From a bacterium (GTDB taxonomy: Bacteria > Zhuqueibacterota > QNDG01 > JAGLOF01), in assembly GCA_016934955.1 (NCBI GenBank), contig JAFGRY010000029.1, forward strand, positions 41,626 through 105,625: a stretch of 64,000 bases of DNA, given 5' to 3'. The notes beneath the pieces are model-generated. The model did not search any database. It had not been told where the DNA came from and was given only the letters and a program-made list of their open reading frames with translations. This document shows positions 16,087-23,382 of the stretch, in pieces (positions within the stretch are counted from its first letter, which is position 1; each line of letters opens with the position of its first letter). Position numbers and translations under genes: made by a program.

Positions 16087-16299
16087 TTATTTACTCCAGG
16101 AAATTTCGGGTTTAATTTTATGTTCGGCACAATCCCGTAAGAACATATTGATCAATTTTTGATACGGGATGTCTGTCTCGGAGGCCAATTTTTTGAAATA
16201 ATCAATTGTTTCGTTTTCGATTCGAATCGTAATTTGTTTTTTCAATTTCTTTGCATAAGGATTACGAACCGACTTTGAAAAATCATATTCATGTTTCAT
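16087..16299 (-). CDS. brnA: BrnA-like antitoxin
   Basis: A 70-residue basic protein, MKHEYDFSKSVRNPYAKKLKKQITIRIENETIDYF..., with a predicted strand (KQITIRIEN) and two helices, fitting a ribbon-helix-helix DNA-binding antitoxin of the BrnA type. It lies five bases after the BrnT gene on the same strand, the usual toxin-then-antitoxin order of this system. It would neutralise BrnT and repress the shared promoter (16598-16626). The whole pair is opposite in direction to all the other cassettes. Confidence 0.8.
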   Translation of the reverse strand: MKHEYDFSKSVRNPYAKKLKKQITIRIENETIDYFKKLASETDIPYQKLINMFLRDCAEHKIKPEISWSK

Positions 16300-16303
16300 G
16301 ACA

Positions 16304-16591
16304 TCACCTAACTATATAAAATGTTGATTCAGTTTTGGTTGCTTTGCGAGCAGAAATTATTCGAATGATCTCATCCTGTTCTTTGTATGCGTGCACGACG
16401 ATAAGCATGTGCAAATGGCTGCTCAGACCTAGCAAGATAAAACGTTCTTCTAAATAAGAATGATCATCGTCACGAATCAGTCGCGCATTATCGTCATAAA
16501 AAACGGTTTTCGCTTCTTCAAAAGAAATATTATGCTTTTTTTGATTCGAGATGTTTTTGTTTTGATCCCAGGTAAACCGTATGTTTTTCAT
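16304..16591 (-). CDS. brnT: BrnT-type toxin
   Basis: A 95-residue protein that matches BrnT toxins in length and motif order: FTWDQNKNISNQKKHNISFEEAKTVF, then HSYLEERFILLGLS, LMLIVVHAY and IIRIISARKATKTE near the end. BrnT is an RelE/ParE-fold ribonuclease that blocks translation until bound by BrnA. The likely promoter ends only six bases before the ATG, so the message may be leaderless. It is cassette-borne, in reverse orientation between attC G and attC H. Confidence 0.88.
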   Translation of the reverse strand: MKNIRFTWDQNKNISNQKKHNISFEEAKTVFYDDNARLIRDDDHSYLEERFILLGLSSHLHMLIVVHAYKEQDEIIRIISARKATKTESTFYIVR

Positions 16592-16597
16592 ATGGGC

Positions 16598-16626
16598 AAT
16601 GTAATTATTTTAGCAATACAATGCAA
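16598..16626 (-). promoter_or_regulatory. Promoter of the BrnT/BrnA pair
   Basis: Read on the minus strand: TTGCAT (16626-16621), 17-base spacer, TACATT (16603-16598), then the brnT ATG at 16591. This leaves almost no 5' leader. Confidence 0.55.
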
Positions 16627-16637
16627 GTGAAAAATGG

Positions 16638-16746
16638 GTATACCAATCGTTAGCTACGGACGTGCGGGCGCCCCGCGGGATATTGCTTTAACGCGGCATT
16701 CGGACATATCCGATTGCGCGCACCGCAGAAACGCAGGCCGTTATAC
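16638..16746 (+). other. attC site H (type 2), shortened with degenerate left box
   Basis: R' GTTATAC (16740-16746) is normal; the left box reads GTATACC (16638-16644). The sequence then continues CGTTAGCTACGGACGTGCGGG and joins the right half of the type-2 site, skipping about 80 internal bases compared with sites D and F. Confidence 0.65.
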
Positions 16747-16781
16747 TTGTAAAAATTATATAAAAAGATTTAAGAAATAAT

Positions 16782-16810
16782 TTGACATATTGCCATATTT
16801 AATATATATT
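16782..16810 (+). promoter_or_regulatory. Promoter of the RHH/MazF pair
   Basis: TTGACA (16782-16787), 17 bases, TATATT (16805-16810). An imperfect palindrome CCATATTTAATATATATTTGG-like region (about 16793-16813) overlaps the -10 and could be the antitoxin operator. It lets the cassette be expressed on its own. Confidence 0.7.
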
Positions 16811-16847
16811 TGGTATATACAAAAAATATATTCCCAAAGGGCATCCC

Positions 16848-17078
16848 ATGAAAACTATTTCGCTAAAAATCGATGATAATATTTTCGGAGAAACAGAGAG
16901 CATTGTTTCGGCATTGCGCAAACCACGCAACAGATATATTAATGAAGCTATAGATCATTACAATAAATTGCAGAAACGCAAAATGATTGAAAACCAGCTT
17001 AAGGCCGAATCATCCATTGTGAAAGAAAACTCTATGGCTGTATTAAAAGAGCTTGAAGGCATAGACGATGAGTACTAA
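16848..17078 (+). CDS. Ribbon-helix-helix antitoxin of a MazEF-like pair
   Basis: A 76-residue protein starting MKTISLKIDDNIFGETESIV, a typical ribbon-helix-helix strand plus first helix, followed by a helix with INEAIDHYNKL and a charged tail (ELEGIDDEY) that likely wraps around the toxin. AAAGGG lies ten bases before the ATG. The end overlaps the start of the MazF gene by 11 bases, which ties the two in translation. It should bind MazF and repress the promoter at 16782-16810. Confidence 0.82.
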   Translation: MKTISLKIDDNIFGETESIVSALRKPRNRYINEAIDHYNKLQKRKMIENQLKAESSIVKENSMAVLKELEGIDDEY

Positions 17079-17415
17079 ACAATATGAAATATGGATTGCC
17101 GATTTAAATCCACAAATTGGAACAGAAGCTGGCAAGACAAGACCTGTCTTAATAATGCAGACAAATTTACTTAATAAAATCGAACATCCATCAACTATTA
17201 TATGCCCTCTCACGACTCAAGTCAAAGTAGATTCAACAATTTTGAGAGTTCACTTGGAAAAAGGTGTTGCCAATGTCTTAGAGAATTGTGACATAATGAT
17301 TGACCAAATCCGAGCCATTGATAACAAGCGACTTTTGAAAAAAGTTGGCAAATTGCCTAATACTTTAATAAAACAAATTCAAGAAAATATTAAAATTGTT
17401 TTAGACTTAGATTAA
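17068..17415 (+). CDS. MazF/PemK-family toxin
   Basis: A 115-residue protein with the MazF/PemK signature: YEIWIADLNPQIGTEAGKTRPVLIMQ at the N-terminus (family pattern G-D-I/W-x-x-D-L-N-P-x-x-G-x-E-x-x-K-x-R-P), then STIICPLTT and a C-terminal CDIMIDQIRAID strand-helix. Such proteins are sequence-specific endoribonucleases. The conserved Arg-Pro and the Thr in CPLTT are present, so it looks intact. It overlaps its antitoxin gene and is followed by attC I. Toxin-antitoxin cassettes are commonly thought to stabilise large integron arrays. Confidence 0.92.
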   Translation: MSTKQYEIWIADLNPQIGTEAGKTRPVLIMQTNLLNKIEHPSTIICPLTTQVKVDSTILRVHLEKGVANVLENCDIMIDQIRAIDNKRLLKKVGKLPNTLIKQIQENIKIVLDLD

Positions 17416-17434
17416 TATCTGTTCGCTGATTCAA

Positions 17435-17619
17435 TCATAACCCCGGTCTCCAGTAGACCCGGCCGGTCCGAGTCTGTTTCATTTTTCAATCTCCTTATGG
17501 ACGGCCCCAGCCGTTCATGAAGTGCGGGGCGGCGGATGTTGATGAGCGATCAAATACCAGCTATCAACCGAGTTCCGGGACCGTGTCTGGTGGCCGGGCG
17601 ACTGAGACCAATGTTATAC
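17435..17619 (+). other. attC site I (type 1)
   Basis: R'' TCATAAC (17435-17441), R' GTTATAC (17613-17619). GGTCTCCAGTAGACCCGGCC on the left pairs with GGCCGGGCGACTGAGACC on the right with one bulged base and a small mismatch block. Close relative of site A. Confidence 0.85.
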
Positions 17620-17642
17620 GTTTAAAATTGAATAATAATATT

Positions 17643-17776
17643 ATGGACAAAAAAGACAATAGAAAAGAAAAAGCCGAGCAGTTAGCTTCAAATTTTTCAA
17701 ATTTGAAAAAGATGGAAGATAAGTATCAACGAATTGGTCTTGATCCCGATAGGAACATGTCGGGATTTTCTTTTTT
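17643..17776 (+). pseudogene. Truncated last cassette gene
   Basis: From ATG 17643 the frame reads MDKKDNRKEKAEQLASNFSN, LKKMEDKYQRIGLDPD, a Lys/Glu-rich helical start of an otherwise unknown protein. After about 40 codons it runs into a terminator-like hairpin and then the tRNA-Phe fragment R4; the remaining open frame to 18146 is built from non-coding sequence. I take this as a cassette whose 3' part and attC were lost at the island's right edge. Confidence 0.5.
17743..17776 (+). terminator. Intrinsic terminator at the right island edge
   Basis: ATCCCGA (17743-17749) pairs with TCGGGAT (17760-17766), then a T-rich run. The loop contains TAGGAACAT, as does the tRNA-Phe terminator at 4338-4374. 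Confidence 0.65.
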
Positions 17777-17782
17777 GGCAAG

Positions 17783-17815
17783 CCCAGCAGCTTCCGCTGT
17801 CTGGGAGGCGCCACT
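17783..17815 (+). repeat. Degenerate tRNA-Phe 3' fragment, copy R4
   Basis: Same 33-base layout as R2 (4381-4413): CCCAG, then CAGC-TTCC-GCTG in place of the T loop, then CTGGGAGGCGCCACT. It marks the right boundary of the AT-rich island. Confidence 0.8.
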
Positions 17816-17817
17816 TC

Positions 17818-17853
17818 AAGGTCTGGATGAGAAACGTTCCAGACCTTTTCGTT
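17818..17853 (+). terminator. Intrinsic terminator after R4
   Basis: AAGGTCTGGA (17818-17827) pairs with TCCAGACCTT (17838-17847), followed by TTCGTTT. It stands in the same relation to R4 as the terminator at 4338 does to the intact tRNA and may be the original downstream terminator of tRNA-Phe. The rest of 17854-18090 shows no gene I can support. Confidence 0.6.
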
Positions 17854-18090
17854 TATGTTCCCAGAACCGAACTATTCGATTGACCTACGGTCTGCTTCGC
17901 GCTGAACTTCGGGCCGAAAATGCACGGCCCCCGTTCTGCTTCGTGGTCTGTGAAGGCGCCGTTCATGTCCCGATCGCAGTTTTAACAGGCCCCGCAGCTT
18001 GGCTTGTTAAAATTCACTCCGACCGGCTGAACCAGTCTGTCACAGGGGGCAGGCTTCCTTTTTATTGCTCACTGCAGTTGCTAATTTCGC

Positions 18091-18119
18091 TTGACATTGG
18101 CTGCCCGCTCTGTTACATT
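18091..18119 (+). promoter_or_regulatory. Promoter upstream of the outer-membrane barrel gene
   Basis: TTGACA (18091-18096), 17-base spacer, TACATT (18114-18119). The next gene starts at 18388, implying a leader of roughly 260 bases with no other gene in it. Confidence 0.5.
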
Positions 18120-18387
18120 CTTCTGCATATCACCTCCTATTTCTAATTCTCCTTTTGCCCGGAATTATCTGGTCTGCTTCTGTTTGATGCAAAATGCATT
18201 CGATTTCAGTGTCTATCAGCCATTATTACTATTCACTGCATGATATGCCTTTCGCACGTCCGATATCGGTTGTTCATATGTATGTGAGACAAACGTGAGG
18301 CATCCATAAATGAAAGGAGGTACCGCATCGCTTTTGGAATCCGTTCCTGATGTATGCATCCAGAAACATTAATTAAGAGGCGAGGTT

Positions 18388-19017
18388 ATGAAAAAGCGAA
18401 CAGTCATCACAGCGATTCTGCTCTGTGTGGTCCCCTTTGCACTGGTGAATGCACAGCGTGCAGCCGGTCATTTTTCAATTGCCGGTTTTGCGGGAGCCGG
18501 CCTTCCCATGGGACCGGAGGCTTTCAAGGACAACTTCGGAATGGGAATGGGTTTCGGCGGCGGATTGAAATTCAATGTTACCGAAAAAACCAGTCTTGCC
18601 GTCAGTTTTATTGCGCAAAAGCTGATGCTGGATGATGATAAAATACTCGATGACTATGGCGCCGGTTCTGATGATACGATCGAGGGCGGAGATGTGAATA
18701 TCAATGTCATTTCCGCCAATCTGGTGCAGTATGTTACCCCTCCCGATGCATTCCTGGGATTTTATCTGACAGCCGGCGGCGGCTATTACATGATGAGTGC
18801 CACTGACATGAAAATCACCCAGCCCGGCGGCGGGAGTCTGACCGTCAGTACGGATGCGTATGATGCCAATAATGTGGGAGTCAACGGTGGTGTTGGTGTT
18901 GAAATAGGGTTGGGGACACTGGGATTCTCAATCGAAGGCAAGTTCCATTATATTTTCACCGAAAACGACGCGACCATGATTGTTACGGCCATGGGCGGAG
19001 TTATCATTAACCTGTGA
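18388..19017 (+). CDS. Outer-membrane beta-barrel protein
   Basis: A 209-residue protein with a signal peptide (MKKRTVITAILLCVVPFALVNAQ). The mature part alternates polar and hydrophobic residues in Gly-rich strands (FGGGLKFNVTEKTSLAVSFIAQKL, GFYLTAGGGYYMM, GVEIGLGTLGFSIEGKFHYIF), the pattern of a small eight-stranded OmpA/OmpW-like barrel. No specific function can be assigned. GAGGCGAGG precedes the ATG. The gene stands alone, with a leader upstream and a strong hairpin downstream at 19076-19114. Confidence 0.8.
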   Translation: MKKRTVITAILLCVVPFALVNAQRAAGHFSIAGFAGAGLPMGPEAFKDNFGMGMGFGGGLKFNVTEKTSLAVSFIAQKLMLDDDKILDDYGAGSDDTIEGGDVNINVISANLVQYVTPPDAFLGFYLTAGGGYYMMSATDMKITQPGGGSLTVSTDAYDANNVGVNGGVGVEIGLGTLGFSIEGKFHYIFTENDATMIVTAMGGVIINL

Positions 19018-19075
19018 CGAATGTAAACTCTTGAGTGATGTATAGAACCTGCGATCATATAAAAAGTGTTGATAC

Positions 19076-19114
19076 ACGTGCGACGCACCGTTGAGGTGCG
19101 TCGCACGTCTGTTT
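19076..19114 (+). terminator. Strong hairpin terminator
   Basis: ACGTGCGACGCACC (19076-19089) and GGTGCGTCGCACGT (19095-19108) form a perfect 14-bp stem with a five-base loop; only a short T-run follows. Confidence 0.7.
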
Positions 19115-19306
19115 AAGGTCCGGCGAACTGTCTTCACTCCCGACATGTCACCGATATGATTCCACCCTTTTCGCACCTGAATGAATCAAAATCCAATCCG
19201 GAACCACCTTTGATTCATCCTTTCCTGATCTGTATACCCACCCCCGAAGAAAATTATTTCTGGCACCTATGCCGTGAAATTCGTACATTGTCTGCAATCG
19301 TAATCC

Positions 19307-20143
19307 TTGATAAAGATCGCAATGCATTCGTTAATGAACAACAGCTTCGGCTTCAACGTGTACGATCGCCGTCCCGAGGAATTCCTGGACTACGCCGCGG
19401 AACATGGACTGACGCACATTGAAATGAACCTGTCCAAAGATCATTCATCCATTACCCGTTTTGATACGAAGCGTATCGACGGCCTGAACTCATTTTGCCG
19501 AGAACACGATATCCAGTTAAGTATGCACCTGCCGTATGCAATCAACATCGCGGATATCATCTCCTACATACAAAAAAACAACATCAGCTATTTGCATCAG
19601 TGCATCTTGCTGGCCCAAGATCTCAACGTATCCCACATCACGGCTCATATCGGTAATTTTTACTGGTTTCCGGTGGAACGGTGGACCCGCAGAAAGGCCA
19701 TTCAGCGGTTTATCAGAAACATGAGCCGGGTGATGGAAAGTTGCCATAAACACAATGTCGTGATAGCGCTGGAGAACGTTGTTCCCATACCCCACGGCAG
19801 CGAATTTTATTTATTGGGTGATAACATTGGGGATTTAGACCTGATCTTTTCCGAAATCAATTCGGAATGTCTGAAGTTCTGTCTCGACACGGGGCATGCC
19901 AACGTCGGCGAAGGCGTGCTCCCCTATGTAGAGCAGTTTCAGGATCGCCTTATAAGTGTGCATTATCATGACAACAACACGATTAATGATGAACATTTAC
20001 CGGTTGGTGAAGGAACGGTTCCCTGGCCGGACCTGATAACGGCCCTGGGGAAGATCGCCTATAAAGGGCCTTTCATCAGTGAAATCCGCGGATTGGAGCC
20101 GCATGAAGCCGCAATCGGCTTGAAGTCATATTTCGAGAAATGA
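19307..20143 (+). CDS. Sugar phosphate isomerase/epimerase-like TIM barrel
   Basis: A 278-residue protein of the AP-endonuclease-2/xylose-isomerase-like TIM barrel family. Metal-binding features are visible: ITAHIGNF, VVIALENV (Glu), KFCLDTGHANVGEG (Asp, His), ISVHYHDN (His), and HLPVGEGTVPWPDL, FISEIRG (Glu). TTG 19307 is used so that the first barrel strand (IKIAMHSL) is included; ATG 19322 would cut it. No convincing ribosome binding site is seen. Proteins of this group isomerise or epimerise sugars or inositols; the substrate is not clear. It is convergent with the large signalling gene that follows. Confidence 0.8.
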   Translation: MIKIAMHSLMNNSFGFNVYDRRPEEFLDYAAEHGLTHIEMNLSKDHSSITRFDTKRIDGLNSFCREHDIQLSMHLPYAINIADIISYIQKNNISYLHQCILLAQDLNVSHITAHIGNFYWFPVERWTRRKAIQRFIRNMSRVMESCHKHNVVIALENVVPIPHGSEFYLLGDNIGDLDLIFSEINSECLKFCLDTGHANVGEGVLPYVEQFQDRLISVHYHDNNTINDEHLPVGEGTVPWPDLITALGKIAYKGPFISEIRGLEPHEAAIGLKSYFEK

Positions 20144-20253
20144 GTGCAGCGAATTCGTCGAGCCATTTCATTTAAGAATAACTTATATATACAGTGACTG
20201 ATTCACTGCCTGGCACAGCAGTCATACTCGGTCAAAAGCGCTGAGGATGTCTC

Positions 20254-23163
20254 TCAAATCGCTTCGCCGCTGAAATCATAACTCAATTTTTTCTGAATAC
20301 TCACTATTTGCGTGAATGTGTTTTTCAGCGTATTCTGCTCGATGTGCGTGAGCGAATTCGGATTGATAAAGTTGTCCGCCGGGATCTGTCTGGTGATCTG
20401 GGAGGCATGATGTTTGAACCGCAGCTGCATTAAATAATTGTACGCCTGTACCAGCTCTTCATAGGTGGTCTTGTTGATAATTCCCTTTTCAACGATGGCA
20501 TGCAGCCGTTCGAGTGTATTGGTCTCTGCGATCTTGTCCTTGATGGCGTAGATCCGGGCGAAATCGGAAAGGGGCATTGTCGCGCTCTTTATATCGAACG
20601 TTTCCGCATGATCGCCCCTTGATTCAACCACTATTTTCCCGAGCAGGCCCACGGGGGGTTTATGCAGCAGGCTGTTTTTGGTCAAATGCTGCAGGAATCC
20701 GGCCTGTCCATCTGCGGTCTTGAAGAGCGTTTCACGCAATTCTTCCGTCAATGAACTGTCACCGTATACACATCTGAAGTCGAAGAAGATACTGAGATCG
20801 ATTAAATCCTGCGGACCCGACTGGGTAATCCACTTGTGAAAATAGGCCTTCCACTGAGAGAGGGGCTGAGACCATTTCGGATTTTTGGCCATGGCGTCAC
20901 CCTTGCAGAACACATAGCCGCAGGCGTTCAGTCCGTTGCACACCCTGTCGCTGAGTTTGCTGAAGTATTCGGATATTCCCTCCGCCGATTCGGCGGGTAC
21001 ATCTTCATAAATGATGCCGTTATCCTGGTCCGAAATCAGGGTCGGTTCTTCTCTGCCGGCGCTTCCCAATGCCATGAACACAAACCGAACCGGCGGCTCG
21101 CCCAGCTCTTCAACGGCGAACCCGATGAGCTTATCGACAACGGCATCGAAAATGGAAGTGATGATCCGGGTGATGCTCTTTGTTTTTGCACCGCTGTCTA
21201 CAAGCGCCTTCACCAGGACCGGCAGCTTGCCGCGGCTGTCCACGAGATCTTCCACCGACTCCGCAAATTCAATTTCCCGAAGCAGATACAACGATGAATG
21301 CCGCTGCACGGTGAGCAGCTCTTCACTGCTGATTATGCCGGCGAACTCACCGTCGCTGCTCTTGACGGCCAGATGCCGAATTGCCTTGTCCTGCATATAC
21401 ACGATCGCCTGGAACACTGACGAATGCGAATGTATCGAGATGACCGGAGAGCTCATGATTTCAAATACCGGTTTGCTGAGATCATAATACTCCGCCACCA
21501 CCCTTTCACGAAGGTCGCGATCCGTGATGATGCCCACAATGGCGCCTGATTCGGACGCAAGAAAAGCGGCGCTGTACCGCCTTTTCGTCATCACCTCCGC
21601 CACTTTGGAGATGGGCCAGTTCATATCGCAGATAATCGCCTTTTTAAGGAAATGATCCACCGGCTCATTGAGAAACCGCAGAGATGTCTGAAGCTCCACA
21701 ATCAGATTTTCCCGTTCCTCACTCAACCGGATTCTGTCGGTAATATCTTCGACAATACCGTCGCAATAGATGGGATTGCCTTCATCATCATTGACCAGCA
21801 CCGCGGAAACGGAAATCATTGATACGCTGCCGTCTTTTTTTCTGATCTGGAACACGGAATTTTTAATGGAACCTTCCGAAAGCAGCGTTTGCGTGAGCTG
21901 TTTTTGATCTGCCGTATTGTGAAAAATTTCAAACAGGCTGGTCTGAAACAGCTCTTCCCGGTCCGAATACCCGAGAATGCTGAGAGTCGATGCGTTCGCT
22001 TCTATAAATTTTCCCTTACGGCCCATCGTCGTCCGGAAGAGCCCGATACTGATGTTTTCAATCAGCGTTTCAAATTTAGCCCTGCTCTGATCGAGCTCGT
22101 CTTCGATCCGTTTGTGGGTGCTCACATCCTTGACGATAATCGTATGACCGCTTCTCGTTCCAAAGGTGATTTCCGATATAAACAGAATCACATCAACGGC
22201 ATGTCCGTCCCGGTGCATCAGCCGGGTTTCAACCTGAGAGGGGATGCGTTTATTTTTTTTCAGCTTCTCGAAATAGACCGAACCGCCGGTCTCTCGTAAT
22301 CCTTCGCCGCACAGCATCGCTTCGATCGATTTTTCCGCCCCCGCGTACCCCAGCATGTCCATCAGCGCCTGGTTGGCGTATACATACTCGCCGTCCAGCA
22401 TCATTACCAGACCTTCTGTGGATGCTTCCACCAGCGCCCTGTACTTGGCCTCTGATTCGCGGAGGCCTTCTTCCGCAAGCAGGCGTTTCTTTTCAATCTT
22501 CAAGCCCTGCTGGTTCAGATACATAAGAATAGCAGCGAGGACGACAAGAACACCGAACGAGACGGTGACCAGATTGCGCATGATGCTGGCGATTTCTTCT
22601 TTGACATCTTCGATATATATTCCCGTGCCGATGATCCAGTCCCAGGCCGGGAATCGTTTCACGAAAGAGAGTTTAGGCACGATTCGGGTCGAGTCATCCT
22701 TCCACTGCCACATGTAGTCGACATACCCTTCTTCACCCGCCCGCACGGTTTTGACAAATTCAACAAATAGTTTTTTCCCTTCAGAGTCGAGATAATTGGA
22801 GAGATCCGATCCGTTGAGATCGCTGCGGTACGGGTGCATGATCATCACGGGATGCATATCCGTCAGCCAGAAATAATCCTTGCCTTCTTCGCCGTACCGC
22901 AGATTGCGAATCAGTTCGACCGCCTCTTTCTGTGCCTCTTCCCGGGACAATGCTCCTTCGTGTTCCCTCCCGGCATATTCTTCCAGTATGGACCAGGCTG
23001 AATTGGTAATCTCCTTAATCATCTCACGCTTCCCGTCCAGCATGGTGCGCTCGAGAACGGGGATAATGATGTAAAAGATGGAGACGGCAAAAAGGCAGAA
23101 GACCAGCAAGGTCGGAAGAACGATGCGGATAAAAAAACCACGTTTGCTATTCATAATGTTCAC
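20254..23163 (-). CDS. Cache-PAS-PAS-CBS-CBS-DUF294 signalling protein
   Basis: A 969-residue inner-membrane protein. TM helix at ~10-34; periplasmic single-Cache domain ~37-190 (KDYFWLTDMHPVMIMHPY, WIIGTGIYIEDV are typical); second TM ~196-217; a PAS domain ~235-355 and another ~360-480; a CBS pair ~505-630; a DUF294 nucleotidyltransferase-like domain with the motif GSAGREEPTLISDQDN at ~700-715; and the DUF294 C-terminal helical domain to the end. The GS-x-G-R-x-E and D-x-D pattern is that of a GlnD/GlnE-like nucleotidyltransferase fold. No kinase or cyclase domain is present. It lies downstream of a symporter and DUF4212 gene on the same strand. CBS-DUF294 proteins often sit beside such symporters, suggesting it senses the solute or an adenylate signal and controls uptake. 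Confidence 0.88.
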   Translation of the reverse strand: MNIMNSKRGFFIRIVLPTLLVFCLFAVSIFYIIIPVLERTMLDGKREMIKEITNSAWSILEEYAGREHEGALSREEAQKEAVELIRNLRYGEEGKDYFWLTDMHPVMIMHPYRSDLNGSDLSNYLDSEGKKLFVEFVKTVRAGEEGYVDYMWQWKDDSTRIVPKLSFVKRFPAWDWIIGTGIYIEDVKEEIASIMRNLVTVSFGVLVVLAAILMYLNQQGLKIEKKRLLAEEGLRESEAKYRALVEASTEGLVMMLDGEYVYANQALMDMLGYAGAEKSIEAMLCGEGLRETGGSVYFEKLKKNKRIPSQVETRLMHRDGHAVDVILFISEITFGTRSGHTIIVKDVSTHKRIEDELDQSRAKFETLIENISIGLFRTTMGRKGKFIEANASTLSILGYSDREELFQTSLFEIFHNTADQKQLTQTLLSEGSIKNSVFQIRKKDGSVSMISVSAVLVNDDEGNPIYCDGIVEDITDRIRLSEERENLIVELQTSLRFLNEPVDHFLKKAIICDMNWPISKVAEVMTKRRYSAAFLASESGAIVGIITDRDLRERVVAEYYDLSKPVFEIMSSPVISIHSHSSVFQAIVYMQDKAIRHLAVKSSDGEFAGIISSEELLTVQRHSSLYLLREIEFAESVEDLVDSRGKLPVLVKALVDSGAKTKSITRIITSIFDAVVDKLIGFAVEELGEPPVRFVFMALGSAGREEPTLISDQDNGIIYEDVPAESAEGISEYFSKLSDRVCNGLNACGYVFCKGDAMAKNPKWSQPLSQWKAYFHKWITQSGPQDLIDLSIFFDFRCVYGDSSLTEELRETLFKTADGQAGFLQHLTKNSLLHKPPVGLLGKIVVESRGDHAETFDIKSATMPLSDFARIYAIKDKIAETNTLERLHAIVEKGIINKTTYEELVQAYNYLMQLRFKHHASQITRQIPADNFINPNSLTHIEQNTLKNTFTQIVSIQKKLSYDFSGEAI

Positions 23164-23382
23164 CGGCTTTTAATCTGGATTGCATGCCTGCCATTGTATC
23201 CGGAGCATGGTCATTGCAGTGAGACAGGAAACCCGTTATGCCTGTATTATGGTATGTCTTTTTTTAACAAGATGCAAGTGATTGTTAAATAGAAAAGTGC
23301 CGCCATCCGAAATGAATGACGGCACCAATTGAGCAGTATGTACGAAAACACCCTTGTTGCCAAAGGGTGCCTTCTGAAACGG

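Larger units (their letters stand above)
5093..17619 (+). mobile_element. Integron gene-cassette array (no integrase gene in window), interrupted by leader copy 2
   Basis: Nine long imperfect inverted repeats of about 100-190 bases separate small AT-rich genes. Each ends in GTTRRRY (GTTAGCT, GTTATAC, GTTATGC or GTTAACC) and seven begin in a matching NYATAAC or GTTTAAC box, with complementary inner arms, as in attC sites of chromosomal integrons. Almost all genes lie in one orientation with one attC after each gene; only BrnT/BrnA is reversed. No tyrosine recombinase gene is visible, so it is best described as a cluster of attC sites lacking an integrase. The second leader and a tRNA-Phe fragment (about 10,794-11,350) split it into two blocks. 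The array idea rests on pattern recognition; a covariance-model search would settle it. Confidence 0.8.
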
